A stretch of DNA of 64,000 nucleotides, from contig LVLI01000268.1 in the NCBI GenBank assembly GCA_001687465.1, positions 31,446 through 95,445 of the forward strand, written 5' to 3'. A program made the position numbers and the translations under genes. This document shows positions 1 to 12,023 of this stretch, piece by piece. The notes under the pieces were generated by a model that saw only the letters and a list, made by a program, of their open reading frames with translations, was not told where the DNA came from and ran no database searches. Origin of the DNA: Halocafeteria seosinensis (lineage: Eukaryota; Sar; Bigyra; Bicosoecida). Position 1 is the stretch's first letter, and the number at the start of each line of letters is the position of its first letter.

Positions 1-1660
1 GAGCGGGCAAATCCACATCATATTGTAGGGGTAACCAGCAAGTACCTTTTCTGCTCCGTCGAGATCTTTCCGAATGTCTTCCTTGAGCACTGCGAGGTTA
101 TACAAGGCATAAGCATGCGATGAATTAGCCTGCGTAGCTTGAGTAAATAGCTGTTCCGCGTCATCATGCTTCTTTAGGGAGTCCATAAGCACCCCGTAAT
201 TGTACAAAGTATTCGCATGGTTTGGCGCCACCTGCAGCTCCCATCAGCTCCCATCGTGACAATAACGCGTACATACATTATCTATCTATCAGCACGAACT
301 TTGAGGGCTTGCTTATATAGAGTTTCAGCACGTTCATGGTTATCTCGGATATCAGCCTGAACCACGGAAATGTAGTTCCTCAGTACTGCTGGATCACTAC
401 TGGAGACCGGTGGAAACGTACCAGAAACAACGCAAAATTGGATAAGTTGTTGGTATGATAGCTGCAAGCATCCACTGCTCTTTCGTAAAATGTCTCTGCT
501 GCCTGTACTCGAAGAAAATGAGCTGTCAGGTAGCATTTGAACTTCGAATAGCAACGTCGTACATCATATTGCTTTAGAACGCCGTGCAGAAGTACAGCCA
601 AGGAGCCTAAAGCATCCGGGTTGCGTGGATCAGCCTGGTATTATTGCAAATAAGCTAATGGATACACATGCAGTAAGATGTAGAGGGGAAAACGCTCACC
701 TCAATCGCTTTCTTGTAAATCTTCTCTGCCTGTAAGTAGTCCTTCTTCATTACCTTACACCAGTTTCCGTATTTCGTTATAATAGTCGTATGTTCCGGAT
801 ATGATTCTGCAACTCGTTCATATAGCCTGCTCACAATACAGGTGCATATTTAGCTGGCGTTCTGATAGGTGGGGTAGTGGCAATGGAGTTACCTACATTT
901 CTGTTTCTTCCATATGGCTCCGTGACTTGTGCAAAAGGTTGGCTAGGTTGCCCAAGGCGGCAAAATGGTCAGGATCGTTCCGTAGTGCCTCCCGATAACA
1001 CATTTCAGCCTGTAGAGTGCACAAACTTACAAGAACGCTCCATTCTAGAGTATACTAACATCCGCAAAGTTCTTAATAACTTACTGTTGCGGTATCGTTT
1101 TCCTGCTGAAGCAGAAAATCTCCTAACTGTGTTAGCAACAAGCAAAGTTCATTTAGGGAGACTGGTAATTTCTTCTCATCATCGCTTGACGGCTCTTCTG
1201 TTGTAGCGTTCTGAAGACTAATATTATCCAAGGAAAAATCTGGCACAATAGTTCTCAGTGCTTGTAACAAGGCTTTCTTCGCCTGCAAGCACGTGAACAA
1301 AAAACAAATTAGGTCAGAGAGGGTTGAGTTCTTGATACTCAATACTCTGCGTGCGAAATAGATCCTTACTTGACCTGTTCGGGATGAGTTCGAGGCGAAC
1401 TCGGACAGCATAATGGCTCTATGCCATACCGTTCTGAACTGTGAAGCAAGGGTTTTAGTCTCATTTTCATGTTGCTGGCCGCCGATGTCCTCCGATGAGA
1501 GCGTCGGCAGCTCTTTCTCCATACTGGCTATCTTATCATCCAGCTCAGAACCAGCCTTGGAAAGCTGATATTCTGATATCGAGCCCTCCACATATCGAAT
1601 GGCATCTTGAAGCAGTCCGCCACGACGTCCTCCACGGGAATCCGGTTTGCCGGTGGACAT
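1..1660 (-). CDS. TPR-repeat protein, 3' end beyond the window
   Basis: My exon model is complement(46..231, 300..356, 422..502, 563..634, 700..826, 897..1009, 1085..1282, 1370..1660), with the protein continuing off the left edge. Summed exon length is a multiple of three (375 codons) and every junction is GT-AG. The start is the ATG at 1660, followed by a basic Ser/Gly-rich N-terminus. Residues about 1-163 are charged and helical. From about residue 163 there are tandem TPR units, such as the stretch with LYNYGVLMDS..HDDAEQLFTQA and the AALGNLANLL type. TPR arrays are protein-binding scaffolds; no catalytic domain is visible. Each TPR falls on a short exon (57-127 nt), so exons and repeats track each other. 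I cannot assign a specific function. The donor at position 45 (GTACTT) is inferred. A small O-GlcNAc-transferase-like or assembly-factor TPR protein would look similar. Confidence 0.8.
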
Positions 1661-2155
1661 ATTTCGCGCAAGAGGGACTCGTTAAATACTGTAATAGTGT
1701 TGGATGGAGACAACAAAACGATGACAGCCACCTCAGTTAGCTGCATGTGCATGATTAACACATAACAGTTCTGTGTGAAGGTGCGTTGAAGTTACATAAA
1801 CGGCTACAAGTAGCCTGCAAATTGGCAGGCTGCAGCCTGCAATGCGTTGGAAAGGATCTTGATTTCACCCCGGTTCATCAAGAAATTATCTGACCATGAC
1901 TGTATGCTTCCCAGAAGCACAATTCGTTGGTTGCATTGCTTTGTGTAGCGAAGTTCAAGAAGTTTTCGAGGAAGTTTCAAGTCTATTTTGTATTATTTAC
2001 AGTGCCCTACGGACGACCTCACGCCGGATACCAGGACGAGTGTGTGACACAGTGTGTCAGAGACTTTGATCCTTGGGATAAAGCGGGATAACTGGGTGTT
2101 ACTCCGACGTGCTACAGGTTTACTATCTATCGATCTTTCAACGTGTATTGTTCGG
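1661..2155. other. intergenic spacer, no gene seen
   Basis: This 495-bp spacer lies between the start of the TPR gene and the end of the reductase gene, both on the minus strand. It has only short, non-conserved open frames. A small cluster of GCCTGCAA/TTGGCAGGC inverted words lies at about 1813-1845. It presumably holds the TPR-gene promoter. Confidence 0.5.
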
Positions 2156-3348
2156 TTACTTGTTGCGAAGATCTTTGTCTATATCCATACCATTCAGTTG
2201 CTCCAGAGCGAGCATCAGTGCGTGAGTGCCCTTCTTTCCATGGCCTTGAGCCTGCAGGGCAATATAGAGTTGATGAGCTAGAGCCAGGCCAGGGAGTGAG
2301 AGACCCATTCGTTGGGCTTCTTCCAGCTGCAAACCATGCATGTACGATTCGTGTACTTCCATAAAAGGAGGAATGACAATAAAAATTCTTGGTTAGTAAT
2401 ACGTACAGCTATGCCCATATCTTTAATGAAATGCTCCACTACGAAACCTGGATCAAAATTCCGTTTGCTGATTCGAGGGCCGTAAGTTGAAATCGAGAAG
2501 CTTCCGGCGGCTCCTGTTTCAACAGCAGCGATTGCCTCATCCATATCAATTCCAGCTTTGTAGGCGTAGAGTAATCCCTCGACAACTCCAATCATCTTGG
2601 TGGCGATTAGAGTCTGGTTGATCATTTTTGTATGCTGACCCGCAGCCGCCGGACCCATGAGCTTTATGTTCTTTCCCATCAAATCAAACAGCGGTTTGAT
2701 CCTATCGTAGTGTTCTTGGTCACCTCCTACCATGATACTCAACTTAGCTTCTCTGGCACCAACGTCCCCACCGCTGACGGGCGCATCGAGACTCGTGCAG
2801 TTTTTTTCTCGGGCTTTCTGATAGATTTCTTCGGCCATACTCGGTTTCGAGGTGGTCATGTCCACAATAGTGCTTCCTTCGTTGAGTCCACTGAGAACCC
2901 CAGTATCGGGATCCAAAAGTACTTGCTGAACGTCTTTGGGGAATCCTACAATGGAAAACACGATATCCGATCTTTCCGCTACTTGTCGTGGCGTGTCGCA
3001 TACAGTAGCACCCATTTCTTCCAAGGGTTTGCATTTGCTTTGGGTCCTGTTGAAAACGGACATTTCGTATCCGCCATTCATCAAGTGACCCGCCATGGAA
3101 CGACCCATGACGCCGGTGCCGATGAATCCTAGGCGTGTTTTACCGGGCTCCACAGGAGGGAAGTTCGACGCTGCAGAAAAGTGAGCCATGTTCAGGGGCT
3201 CAAAACAAGGGCGCGTCCGACAGAGGTTCGTCTGGGTTTCAGGAACCAATGAAACTGAGGCACTGGCGGCCTCTGGGAACTGGTATGCCCCACTCAGAAA
3301 TGGACGAGCGAGACGCTGAGGACGGACGGAACGACGGACCAAGTGCAT
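2156..3348 (-). CDS. NAD(P)-dependent beta-hydroxyacid dehydrogenase, glyoxylate/succinic semialdehyde reductase type
   Basis: The CDS is complement(join(2156..2326, 2407..3348)), 370 aa, with one 80-nt GTACGT...CAG intron. After an N-terminal stretch of about 70 residues, a Rossmann fold begins with GFIGTGVMG, the dinucleotide-binding loop. The substrate-binding [11 protein letters not shown] motif and the catalytic-lysine segment GQHTKMINQ follow, then the C-terminal helical domain in exon 2. The order and spacing are those of the 6-phosphogluconate-dehydrogenase-like beta-hydroxyacid dehydrogenases (3-hydroxyisobutyrate dehydrogenase, GLYR1/GLYR2). The family reduces small aldehyde-acids or oxidises 3-hydroxyisobutyrate. 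The N-terminal extension is rich in Arg, Ser and Pro, which suggests an organelle-targeting peptide. An internal Met at residue 54 could give a shorter cytosolic form. GLYR and HIBADH cannot be separated from sequence alone; I lean to GLYR. Confidence 0.88.
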
Positions 3349-3597
3349 TCTTATTCAAGACTTCCACGAGGGTGCGTACGCACTGACTTTTCGGTCTCTC
3401 GATACTCCTTCTCCGTAGTGGTAAAACTTTGTCAAACCGCGGTATAGACTGAATTGAATACGTTGTGGTGCAACTGTAGAACAACACATCTTCACACATA
3501 AAATCGCTTGAAGATATTCCAAGCTATTGGAGTTTCTCTGCAAAGGATGGTGTAGATCCAGAGCTGTGTATTCATGGGCATGTTTTCAGAGTTTACT

Positions 3598-6500
3598 CTA
3601 ATTACGAATTTCGTAAACAACCCAACGACGATTATGCTCTTCACCAGGCGGCGTAGGCTCGTCGCCGCATCCGAGGTCACTACAACCACAGCTTCTACTG
3701 CCTGTATCTAAGCAAGCACGCTCACATCCGGCGCCTCGACCATCCGGTTTGACCAACGGAGGAGAGTCAAACGCGAATGAATGGCCATCTTCACCATTCC
3801 TGGCAACTGCGAAGAACCGCTTTCCTCGGGAAAGAGCTCCTTGCTTGGCAAGATTAAAGTTCGCTCCAGTGGCACCGCCCATGTACTGCTTACTCCCAGG
3901 GAACGACCCTTCCCCATTGAAGCAACCAACATATCGGATGGTGGGTTCAGGCTTCGTGTCTTTGTAAGTAGGGCTCGTTGCCCGTTTGAAGCGAGTCGGA
4001 CTATTCAAAGAAGGAGCCTTCGAGTTGGCATCCGCGATATCCGGCTTTTTGACCTTGTAGATACGCACAATCCAGTGTTCACTGGTGAAGGCTTCATCCA
4101 AGTGCGTCAATTCAAAACCCTTGTTTCCAATCTCTACGTTACGAGCACGGTCGAAACCTCCGGGTCGAGCGAACTCGGAAGGCATTTCATCGAATCTGAG
4201 AGCCATAAACAACGGAATTTCATAACAACCTACGTATAGTCTACGAAGAAGCGAACGTACCTGTAATAGCACATCTTGTACATCATGCAATTAAGCAAGG
4301 TGGAACTTCCTTGAGAGTCCACTCGGAAGTTTCCACCGGAGAAATAGTCCGGCTCTTTAATATGTGGAAATACACCACCGCCAATCCTAACCATCCATAA
4401 GAACTTGTTAATGTCATCCGACTGATACCCTGTTACTCCACCGAAAATCGCCAAAACATAATCTACATCCAGTGATTGCATGATAGGGTAGGCTTCTTCC
4501 TCCCTCGAAGACATAGCTCGCCCAACAGTGGCAATGTGAGTATTATTCCACGTATTGTTGTCAACCAAAACAGTTCTGTTTGCGATTCCAGACATCTGGT
4601 ATCCATAGTCCCACCAAGACTGCAAGGAGCCAACATGTTCAAAGAAGATGTCTTCACAAGACACTGGACAACCGTTTGCTTACCATAATCTTTGCATCAG
4701 GAGCCGTATTCATCCGCAGCCAGTAGTAGGCTTCTCGGAAATCATCCATAATTACTCGCGTCCCATCCATTCGACGCGAAGCTGCCGGACAAAACCGTAT
4801 GCGAATACCAATATTGCTGTCTACGGTACTGACGACAACATCGACAACTTACCTAAAACCACGGAAGGACTAGAATACGCTTCACTTGCGACGAAGGTGG
4901 TATGCTGGGAGTAGAATATCAGGATACCCAACAGACCATACGTCACCAGGAGGGAAATCATAGGGGATACTGGTGTGAAGGAAGCAGATTCCTTCTTTTT
5001 ACCAGTGCCACTCTTTGAGCCCTTCTTGTTGGTGCCACTATCTGGTGGAGTGGATGTTTCATCAGCGGTATCCTCCGAAGCTTGATGCAGCACTGACATT
5101 TTCAAATGTGCCAGGAAAGTGTTCAGCACACCCGAGATTCCTACAGCTGCGAGAATACAGGCTACGGGAGCTAAGGTAAGCATCAAACGCACCATGACAC
5201 CCGCAAAGTACCAAGCTAGAGTTCCATAGAGGATCAGGAAGATCTTAGCGTCGGTAGGGTTCTGGAAGAGGAAGTACAAACCAACGGGAGCAAACGGCAC
5301 GGTTGCATGTAAATCAAAAAAGAACGAAGTCCAAGCCGTTGGTTGATGCTCCGAAACTGAAGCGATGATCGGTATGTACTTCTTAGCATAAGTAGGATCC
5401 AGTAACGTAAGAGATCGACCGGTCCACTGAGTGTACCCGAGTAACTGGAGGCCAATCAAAGTACCAGCAGCCACGAGAACGAGGGTGGCGGCTGTTCCAA
5501 AAATGAATCCCCGGAGAGCTTTGGCGTTGATTTTATCTGCTCCTAGGATGCGGTAAAGGGCAACAACCTGGATCAGGATAAATACTCCGTGCGATGCCGC
5601 ACACTCAGCCTGCCTGACGACGTTGAATCCGACAAAGGGTACTTGCATCGCTAAAAGGCTTCCAAGAACGTAAAATGTCGAGTAGGCGATGTAAAGCCGC
5701 GTGGAATAGCGCCCGGAGAAGATCAGCAGCACCACATAAATGGGAATCACGTTGATAATGAAGACGAATCCACCCCAGGCAGCGACCATGTAGAAATATG
5801 ATAAAGCACAGGCCGCGGCCCAACTCAGCGACCCCGTATTCACAGCTTTCACCCACAAATAGAAAGTGAAAATCAAAGCAAAGATGGCAACACCTTCGTT
5901 GTCATAGCTTCCTCCCACAGAACGTGAAATGTACGACGGTACAATGGCGACTAACGCTGCCGCAAGAACGCCCGTACTGGAGCGCTTGGTCACTTCCTTG
6001 GTTAGCAGGTAAGCGGCAATAGCTGTCAACGAAGCAAACATAGGAGCCAGAAACACGCAGACATTGCGCACATTGACTGTGATGTTCAAGGAATTTAGTA
6101 CTTGGTGGAGCGCGGCGGCAGTTGACATGAGGCCTGGGTAGATAGTTCCACCGACAATTCTTCCAAGAGGATACCAAGATCTGTGATACGAGGAGAGTAC
6201 CATTAGGTGCTACAGAAGCAGAGCAACTTTGTAGTCTTGACACTCACCTGTCGTCAAACCAGTTGAGGAAGTCATAGAATCCTTCGTTGGCCAAGTACTT
6301 GGTTGTTCGGAAGTTGAACCAAGGGTCAAATTCGTGAATAATCTGAGAACAGGTGCAAATAAAAGATGGTAAAGCTTATCCCTTTGAACTGAGCTAGCTA
6401 CTTAATGAGAATCGTTCAGAAAAACATCACAACAATAGACCTTTTTTGTCCCCTTCAAACACCCCCTGTCTTGATACCAGAGAAGGGTATCTTGTTAAAT

Positions 6501-6815
6501 CAGTCACATCATCTCGATACCGGTATCAAGATAACCTGATATCGTACAGACAACCAAGATTTCGTAGATATCATCAATGATGCAACGTACACTTTCCCAT
6601 CGGACAACAGCAAACAACCGAATGGCGAATGCAATGATACAGATCATGCCCAAGAGAGCAGCCTCCATAATGTACGAGAGCGAGTTCGTGTTCTCTTTCG
6701 GGTACTGTCCAGGTGCATCTTTCTCAAATGCACCGGTTGATAAAACATCGCCCACAGCAGGCACAGGAGGAGCCTGAGACCCTCCAGGAGGGGCTTTCTT
6801 ATCCCCTTTGCCCAT
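3598..6815 (-). CDS. STT3: STT3, catalytic subunit of oligosaccharyltransferase, with a C-terminal lumenal extension
   Basis: Exons are complement(3598..4195, 4261..4619, 4684..4781, 4853..6180, 6248..6342, 6591..6815), 900 aa, all phases consistent. I chose the ATG at 6815 (MGKGDKK); an upstream in-frame ATG at 6878 exists. STT3 transfers dolichol-linked glycan to Asn of N-X-S/T sequons in the ER. Diagnostic motifs are the EFDPWFN catalytic-Asp loop (residue about 80), the [10 protein letters not shown] loop, WWDYG starting near 583, and [10 protein letters not shown] near 650, after about 12 hydrophobic segments. The family normally ends soon after the [10 protein letters not shown] segment (about 752). 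Here about 145 more residues follow in the same exon: a Ser/Thr/Pro linker, then a globular segment with six cysteines ([17 protein letters not shown]) ending in WVVYEI. STT3 topology would place it in the ER lumen. Divergent from the SWI/SNF gene. Confidence 0.95.
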
Positions 6816-7142
6816 GGTTTTAGAGTGTCCACAAACACCTATTGTAAGGCCACTACGCTCTTTCCGGACGTTCTCCACAACAGACCCAGAAGCTACCTAT
6901 CCAGAAGCTATCCGAGAGAGTGCATTCATCAAACCTAGTGAAAAACAGCCTAAATCGTTTGTGCAATGAAAAGGCGACGAAAAGATTGTTCCGTCAAAAT
7001 TGCTCCTCTAGTTCAAAGAGTGCTTGTTTGGGCCCAATACCACAGTTGTATAGACGAGGTTCAATGAAGTATCCCTGAGAGAGTGTGTTCTCGTTTACAG
7101 GGTTAGTTTGGTCGGATAGTCTCGAAGGGAAAAGAGATCACA
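6816..7142. promoter_or_regulatory. divergent intergenic region STT3 / SNF2 ATPase
   Basis: This 327-bp region separates the two divergent start codons, so it should hold both core promoters. I see no convincing TATA box and no ORF of note. Confidence 0.5.
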
Positions 7143-10100
7143 ATGGAGGAATCGTCCACGAAAAAGCCAACAAGGCATACAGAAGAGGAGTACAAGCGTA
7201 TACAGGAGGTATGAGGGCGCGCATCACTTGGTAGTTGACTCGGCACGTTGCTGATGGTTTGTGAGACTGTTGTATGTGTGTGTTTGTGTACAGGCAATTC
7301 ATCGTTTGGAACAACGAGGACGAACAGAAGAGGACATTTATAAACGCCTTCGCCAATACGTCACAAGTTATCAGGATGAAGGGCAGAATCAGCAGCAGGA
7401 GCTCAAAACAGACAAGTCTGAAGCTGCAACAGCGCATGAACATGAGACGGCAGAAACGCTTGCACTGCAATCCTTTCTGGAGCAGCAAAGGGTAGCCGCG
7501 TCGCATACAGAGACTGGGAATTGTTCAAAGACTACTGAACAAGTTGGCGATGATGCTACACACTGGAGCGCAGGTTTGGATCAACTCAGTCGATACCAAC
7601 GCACATTGCAGAAGGGCCTCGTCGAGAAGATAATACCATTGCTGCGGAAGGTGAATAGTTATTATTACTATCATGACAACGCTAACACGAACCAGTGTGA
7701 CAAACTACTGCTGAACATGCGAAGGGACTCGGATATACTTGATCCAGAAGATGGGCCTCGGTCAGTACGGGTACAAGGCTATGCCTCTGAATCAGAACGT
7801 TTAAAATCGAAAGATGTTCAGGCCAACAAGCTTTACAAGAACCATTTCCAGCTGCAAAAGCAGAGGCATGAACAGTTCTTGGGAGCCATCTTGCAGCATT
7901 CGCAGAATTTTCTCTTTTTCCATTCACAGCGGAGACAGAAAGCTACTTCCTTAGCTCAGAACGCTCAGCTTCTTCTGGAGGAAAGGAGGAAGGAGCGCGA
8001 AAAGGATACACAGAAGATTGAAAGGGAGCGACTGAAGGCCCTTCGGAATAATGATCTCAATGCCTATCAGGACTTGCTGAAAGAAACGAAAAACGAACGT
8101 CTAGAATACTTATTAAACAAAACAGACGAATATTTATCGAATTTGGGTGCTCTAGTTGCGTCTCAGCAAGAATCAAATGGGGGCAAAGAGGGATCGGCCA
8201 CTACCGTTGATGAAACCTCTAGTGCAGAGTCGGGAACGGAGGATACTGGGAGCAAAGATACGATAAACAGATACTATCATGTGGCCCATCGTGTGAAAGA
8301 ACCCATAACTGTTCAACCTAAGATGCTAATGGGTGGACAGTTAAAGCAGTATCAACTGGAAGGGTTAGAGTGGATGGTTTCGCTTTATAACAACAATCTC
8401 AATGGAATACTCGCCGATGAGATGGGCTTGGGTAAAACAATACAAGCAGTCGCTCTGTTGTGTTACCTAATGGAGGTCAAAAACAATAAGGGGCCGTTTT
8501 TGGTTTGTGTTCCTCTCTCTACGATGTCAAATTGGTACAATGAATTCTGTCGATGGGCGCCGGATATCAAAGTGGTAAAATATAAGGGAACTCCGAACGC
8601 ACGCAAGGAAATATACCGAGACCAAATGCAGCATGGTCTTTATAATGTTTTACTGACGACATACGAATTCGCTATGAAAGACAAAGCACGGTTAAGGGCA
8701 ACCTATTGGCAGTATATCATCATCGATGAGGGTCATCGAATGAAGAATGCCCGGAGTAAATTTAGTCAGATTTTGGGGCAGGAATATAGGTCGCGTAATA
8801 GGCTTCTCCTGACTGGAACCCCATTACAGAATAGCCTTCCGGAGCTTTGGTCCCTTTTAAACTTTCTCCTTCCGAAGATTTTCAACTCAGTAGAGAACTT
8901 TGAGGAATGGTTTAGCAAGCCCTTTGCCAATTTTACTTCTAATACGTCTGCTTCAACAGATGCCCCGATGAGTAAAGAAGAGTCCCTTCTCGTTATAAAC
9001 CGCCTTCACCAAGTATTAAGACCATTCTTGCTACGGAGGGTTAAATCTCAAGTTCTCAATCAGTTGCCGGATAAAGTCGAGAAGGTGATCCGTTGCGAGT
9101 TAAGCGCATGGCAAAAAATTTGGTATGATCAACTTCGACAATATGGGACGATCTCTACGGAAGGTGGAGGAGTTCAGAAGAGTGGTGTCCGTAGCCTTAA
9201 CAACATTATAATGCAGTTACGGAAGGTCTGCAACCATCCATATTTATTCTTAGATCAAGGTTATAACGTTGACTCCTTGATTGCTCGTAGCAGTGGAAAG
9301 TTCGAACTACTGGATCGGGTTTTACCAAAGTTCAAGGCTGCTGGCCATCGGATTCTTATCTTTAGTCAGATGACACAACTTATGAGCATCATGGAAGACT
9401 ATTTTGCCCTACGTGGGTACCGTTATTTGCGGCTAGATGGTTCGACAAAATCCGAACAACGAGAGAAGCGGATGTTAATGTTCAATTCTGACGATTCTCC
9501 GTATTTCATCTTTTTGCTATCAACAAGAGCGGGGGGTCTAGGCATAAATCTGGCTTCTGCTGACACTGTGATCCTCTTCGATAGTGATTGGAATCCAAGC
9601 ATGGATGCTCAGGCTCAAGATCGTGCGCATAGGATTGGGCAAACACGAGAAGTACGAGTGTATAGACTAGTGACAAGTACTCCTGTGGAGGATAAAGTCC
9701 TTTCAAGGGCTAGTGACAAGTCCAACATGGAGGCCATGGTAATCGACGCTGGACAGTTTCATTCAGAAGGCACCAAAGAGGGAACAGCGGAATCTCGCAG
9801 GGAATTACTGGAGTCTCTCTTACAGGCGGACCCAGCCAAGTATGAAGATGACATTCCTGATTCGGAGCAGTTGAATGACATCTTGGCTCGAAGTGAAAGT
9901 GAGCTGCACTTGTTCCACAAGATGGACAAGAAGATGGATACAAGGGGACCGATAAAAGAAGATGAAGTGCCACAGTGGGTTTATAAGACATCTGCAGAAC
10001 TTAATCGAAAAAATATGAACACGTACAATAGTGAGGATTACGGGAGAGGGAGCCGGGCACGAGATACTGACTCGATTTATCTTGATAGTATGTCGGATGA

Positions 10101-11052
10101 ACAATTCTTGCGTCTCGCTGATAAGGGGCTGACGGCCGAGGAAATGAAGGAAGAAATGAAGGCAAAGCGCCTGCGAAAAGAAGCTCGAAAACGAGAGCGT
10201 GAGAGTTCTGGTTGGGAAGGCGACAAAGACTCGGAAGCTTCTTTCGACAGTGAGACGCCCGTAAAGGCTATGCGAGGTGGTCGGGGTCGCGGTCGTCCAC
10301 CGGGTCGTCCCCGAGGTAGTGGGCGAGGCATTAGTACGGGTTCAACAGTTAGCAACACGAACGGCACTACGGCTAGGGGCCGGGGTCGTGGTCGTGGTCG
10401 TGGTAGAGGCCGCGGTCGTGGCCGAGGCCGCGGTGGTATCACCGGTATTGCACCAAGACCCACGCAGCCGAAGTGCTGGGACCCAGACATCGATGAGAGA
10501 GAGTTGCCTTCGGATCCATTCGCAAGGGTGGACAGAATTTCTTTCAACAGTAAGGTATCCAATTTCATTGAAGAGATAAAGAACGACGCAGATCCAAATA
10601 CAGGGAGGAATAGAAGCACTTTGTTTTGGTATGAGCCTGATGAGAATTTGTTGCCTCAATACCCAAACATTGTGACCCATCCCATAGCTCTTGACACTAT
10701 GTCACGGCGAGCTAATGAAGGCCGCTATCCATCGAAACAACGCGTAAAGCAGGACATAGACTTGATGGTGAATAATGCCGTGAAGTTTAACGGAGCTGAG
10801 TCATGGATTGCACAGGATGCGTATTCTCTTCGCGAAAAATTTGCTGGCCAGATAAATCGTGTGCCTGATTTAGAGGAGGAGGAGGAGGGTCGGAAAGATG
10901 ATCAGCCAACAAAGGGTCAGGAGAGAGAGCAGCAGCAGGAAGGAGACCAACAACAAAAGCAGGAAGGCGAATGGCAGGAACACAAACAACGGATTGAAGT
11001 GCCACATCAGCAGCAAGAACCACAAGCGGAAAAATTTCCGCGACAGGAATGA
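7143..11052 (+). CDS. SWI/SNF-type chromatin remodelling ATPase (Brahma/Sth1/SMARCA2-4 class)
   Basis: The CDS is join(7143..7208, 7294..11052), 1274 aa. A short first exon (22 codons from the ATG at 7143) is followed by an 85-nt intron, and the long exon is open without ATG at its edge. Domains in order: an HSA-type basic helix (about 205-280); the SNF2 ATPase lobe with DEMGLGKT (about 397) and DEGH (about 500); the helicase C lobe with DSDWNP and QAQDRAHRIGQ (about 690-800); a SnAC-like segment ending in FHKMDKKMD; an Arg/Gly repeat tract resembling tandem AT-hooks (about 1015-1070); a bromodomain with PQYPNIVTHPIAL (about 1138-1208); and a Glu/Gln-rich tail. HSA plus SnAC plus a C-terminal bromodomain define the catalytic subunit of SWI/SNF-RSC rather than ISWI or CHD. 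It slides or ejects nucleosomes and binds acetyl-lysine. No QLQ domain is evident N-terminally. Confidence 0.95.
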
Positions 11053-12023
11053 ACTTCGGAATGCCTGGACGTTCCGCTGCCTCGGAAGAAGTTGGATCAA
11101 GAATAGTTGTCCGCCATTGTTTCGTCTGTGGAATATTTGCATTTGAGGAGTTATACTCCCATCATAGTATAGCGCAATAGACAGGAGGGGGGCCAAGTAT
11201 TCATTCTGTGCGATCAATTGTACGATGTGAACTGTGCTAACCCCTGTTTTTCTCTCTAGGAGATTATCGATGCTATCAATCATCACATATATCTCCACCG
11301 AGTCATCCCAGATCTGTGTATTGGTATTGCTACTAGCGGAAGACGTGTCTGCTACAGGCTACACTACCCGGAACCGGTTCAACATCTTCACGTTGTGGAG
11401 CATCAACGTGACTGACAATTTGGCCGTCATCAGCTTGCGGAAGTTCCGCATCTCCCTTGTTCCCCAGCGGGAGCCCGGTGCTTTCCTGGCAATTCTCTTG
11501 AGGAACTTGATTGCGCCTTCGCCGAAGCGACCAGTCGTCTCTATCGCGAACGGGATACAAAGATTGTTCCCACGTCCCCAGGCTCAGCGTGTCCCCATAC
11601 GAGTGGACCGTTGCACGTCGGCATGCCATCATTCCCATTAGTTCGACACGTTTCGTTCTTTGATATCGATATGTTTTACTGTTTTTGATTTGATGGCCTG
11701 ATACGGAGGGTTGAAAAATGAAAAATGGCCACCAGTAAAGTCCAACAAATAATTGTTGACTTCCACTACGTCCATCAAATCGACCACAGAGATAATGGAA
11801 GCATGTCTTGCAAACATGCATCATTAAGTTACACGTTTGAAGAATGCATTATAGGGAAGCACGCTAGTCCCCGTATCGTTGTGCACAAGTTTGAGCACCG
11901 ACGTTGAAGTTGGGTCACCCTTGACCTCCATTACGGTTTATATACACGAGTTTTTCTCTCCCGTGTCGACATTGTGTTGCAAGTAGCATAAGTCATAGGT
12001 CGATCTCGTTGGTGGGGGAAACA
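11053..12023. other. intergenic region between SNF2 ATPase and WDR92
   Basis: This 971-bp region includes the SNF2 3' flank and the WDR92 promoter. The only coding-like signal is a short minus-strand frame at about 11370-11590 that looks like a retroelement remnant (listed separately). The rest shows no supported gene. Confidence 0.5.
11370..11590 (-). mobile_element. possible degenerate non-LTR retroelement fragment
   Basis: In one minus-strand frame the translation contains IPFAIETTGRFGEGAIKFL followed by basic residues and LSVTLMLHNVKMLNR. This resembles the C-terminal region following reverse transcriptase in some algal and protist LINE-like elements (a P/F-x-x-E-x-G-G/R-x-G-x-x-A-x-x-F-L pattern). 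The frame is closed by stops on both sides, and no reverse transcriptase or endonuclease motif lies nearby. At best it is a small relic. The family resemblance is from memory and weak. Confidence 0.25.

Noticed and set aside
10277-10619. Open frames in other phases and on the minus strand across the Arg/Gly repeat of the SNF2 gene
   Set aside because: They are repeat shadows of a GGT/CGT-rich tract; the plus-strand frame is fixed by the SNF2 and bromodomain reading frame.
12009-12023. Upstream TTG start for WDR92
   Set aside because: The ATG at 12024 is in frame and matches the family N-terminus; TTG initiation is not needed.
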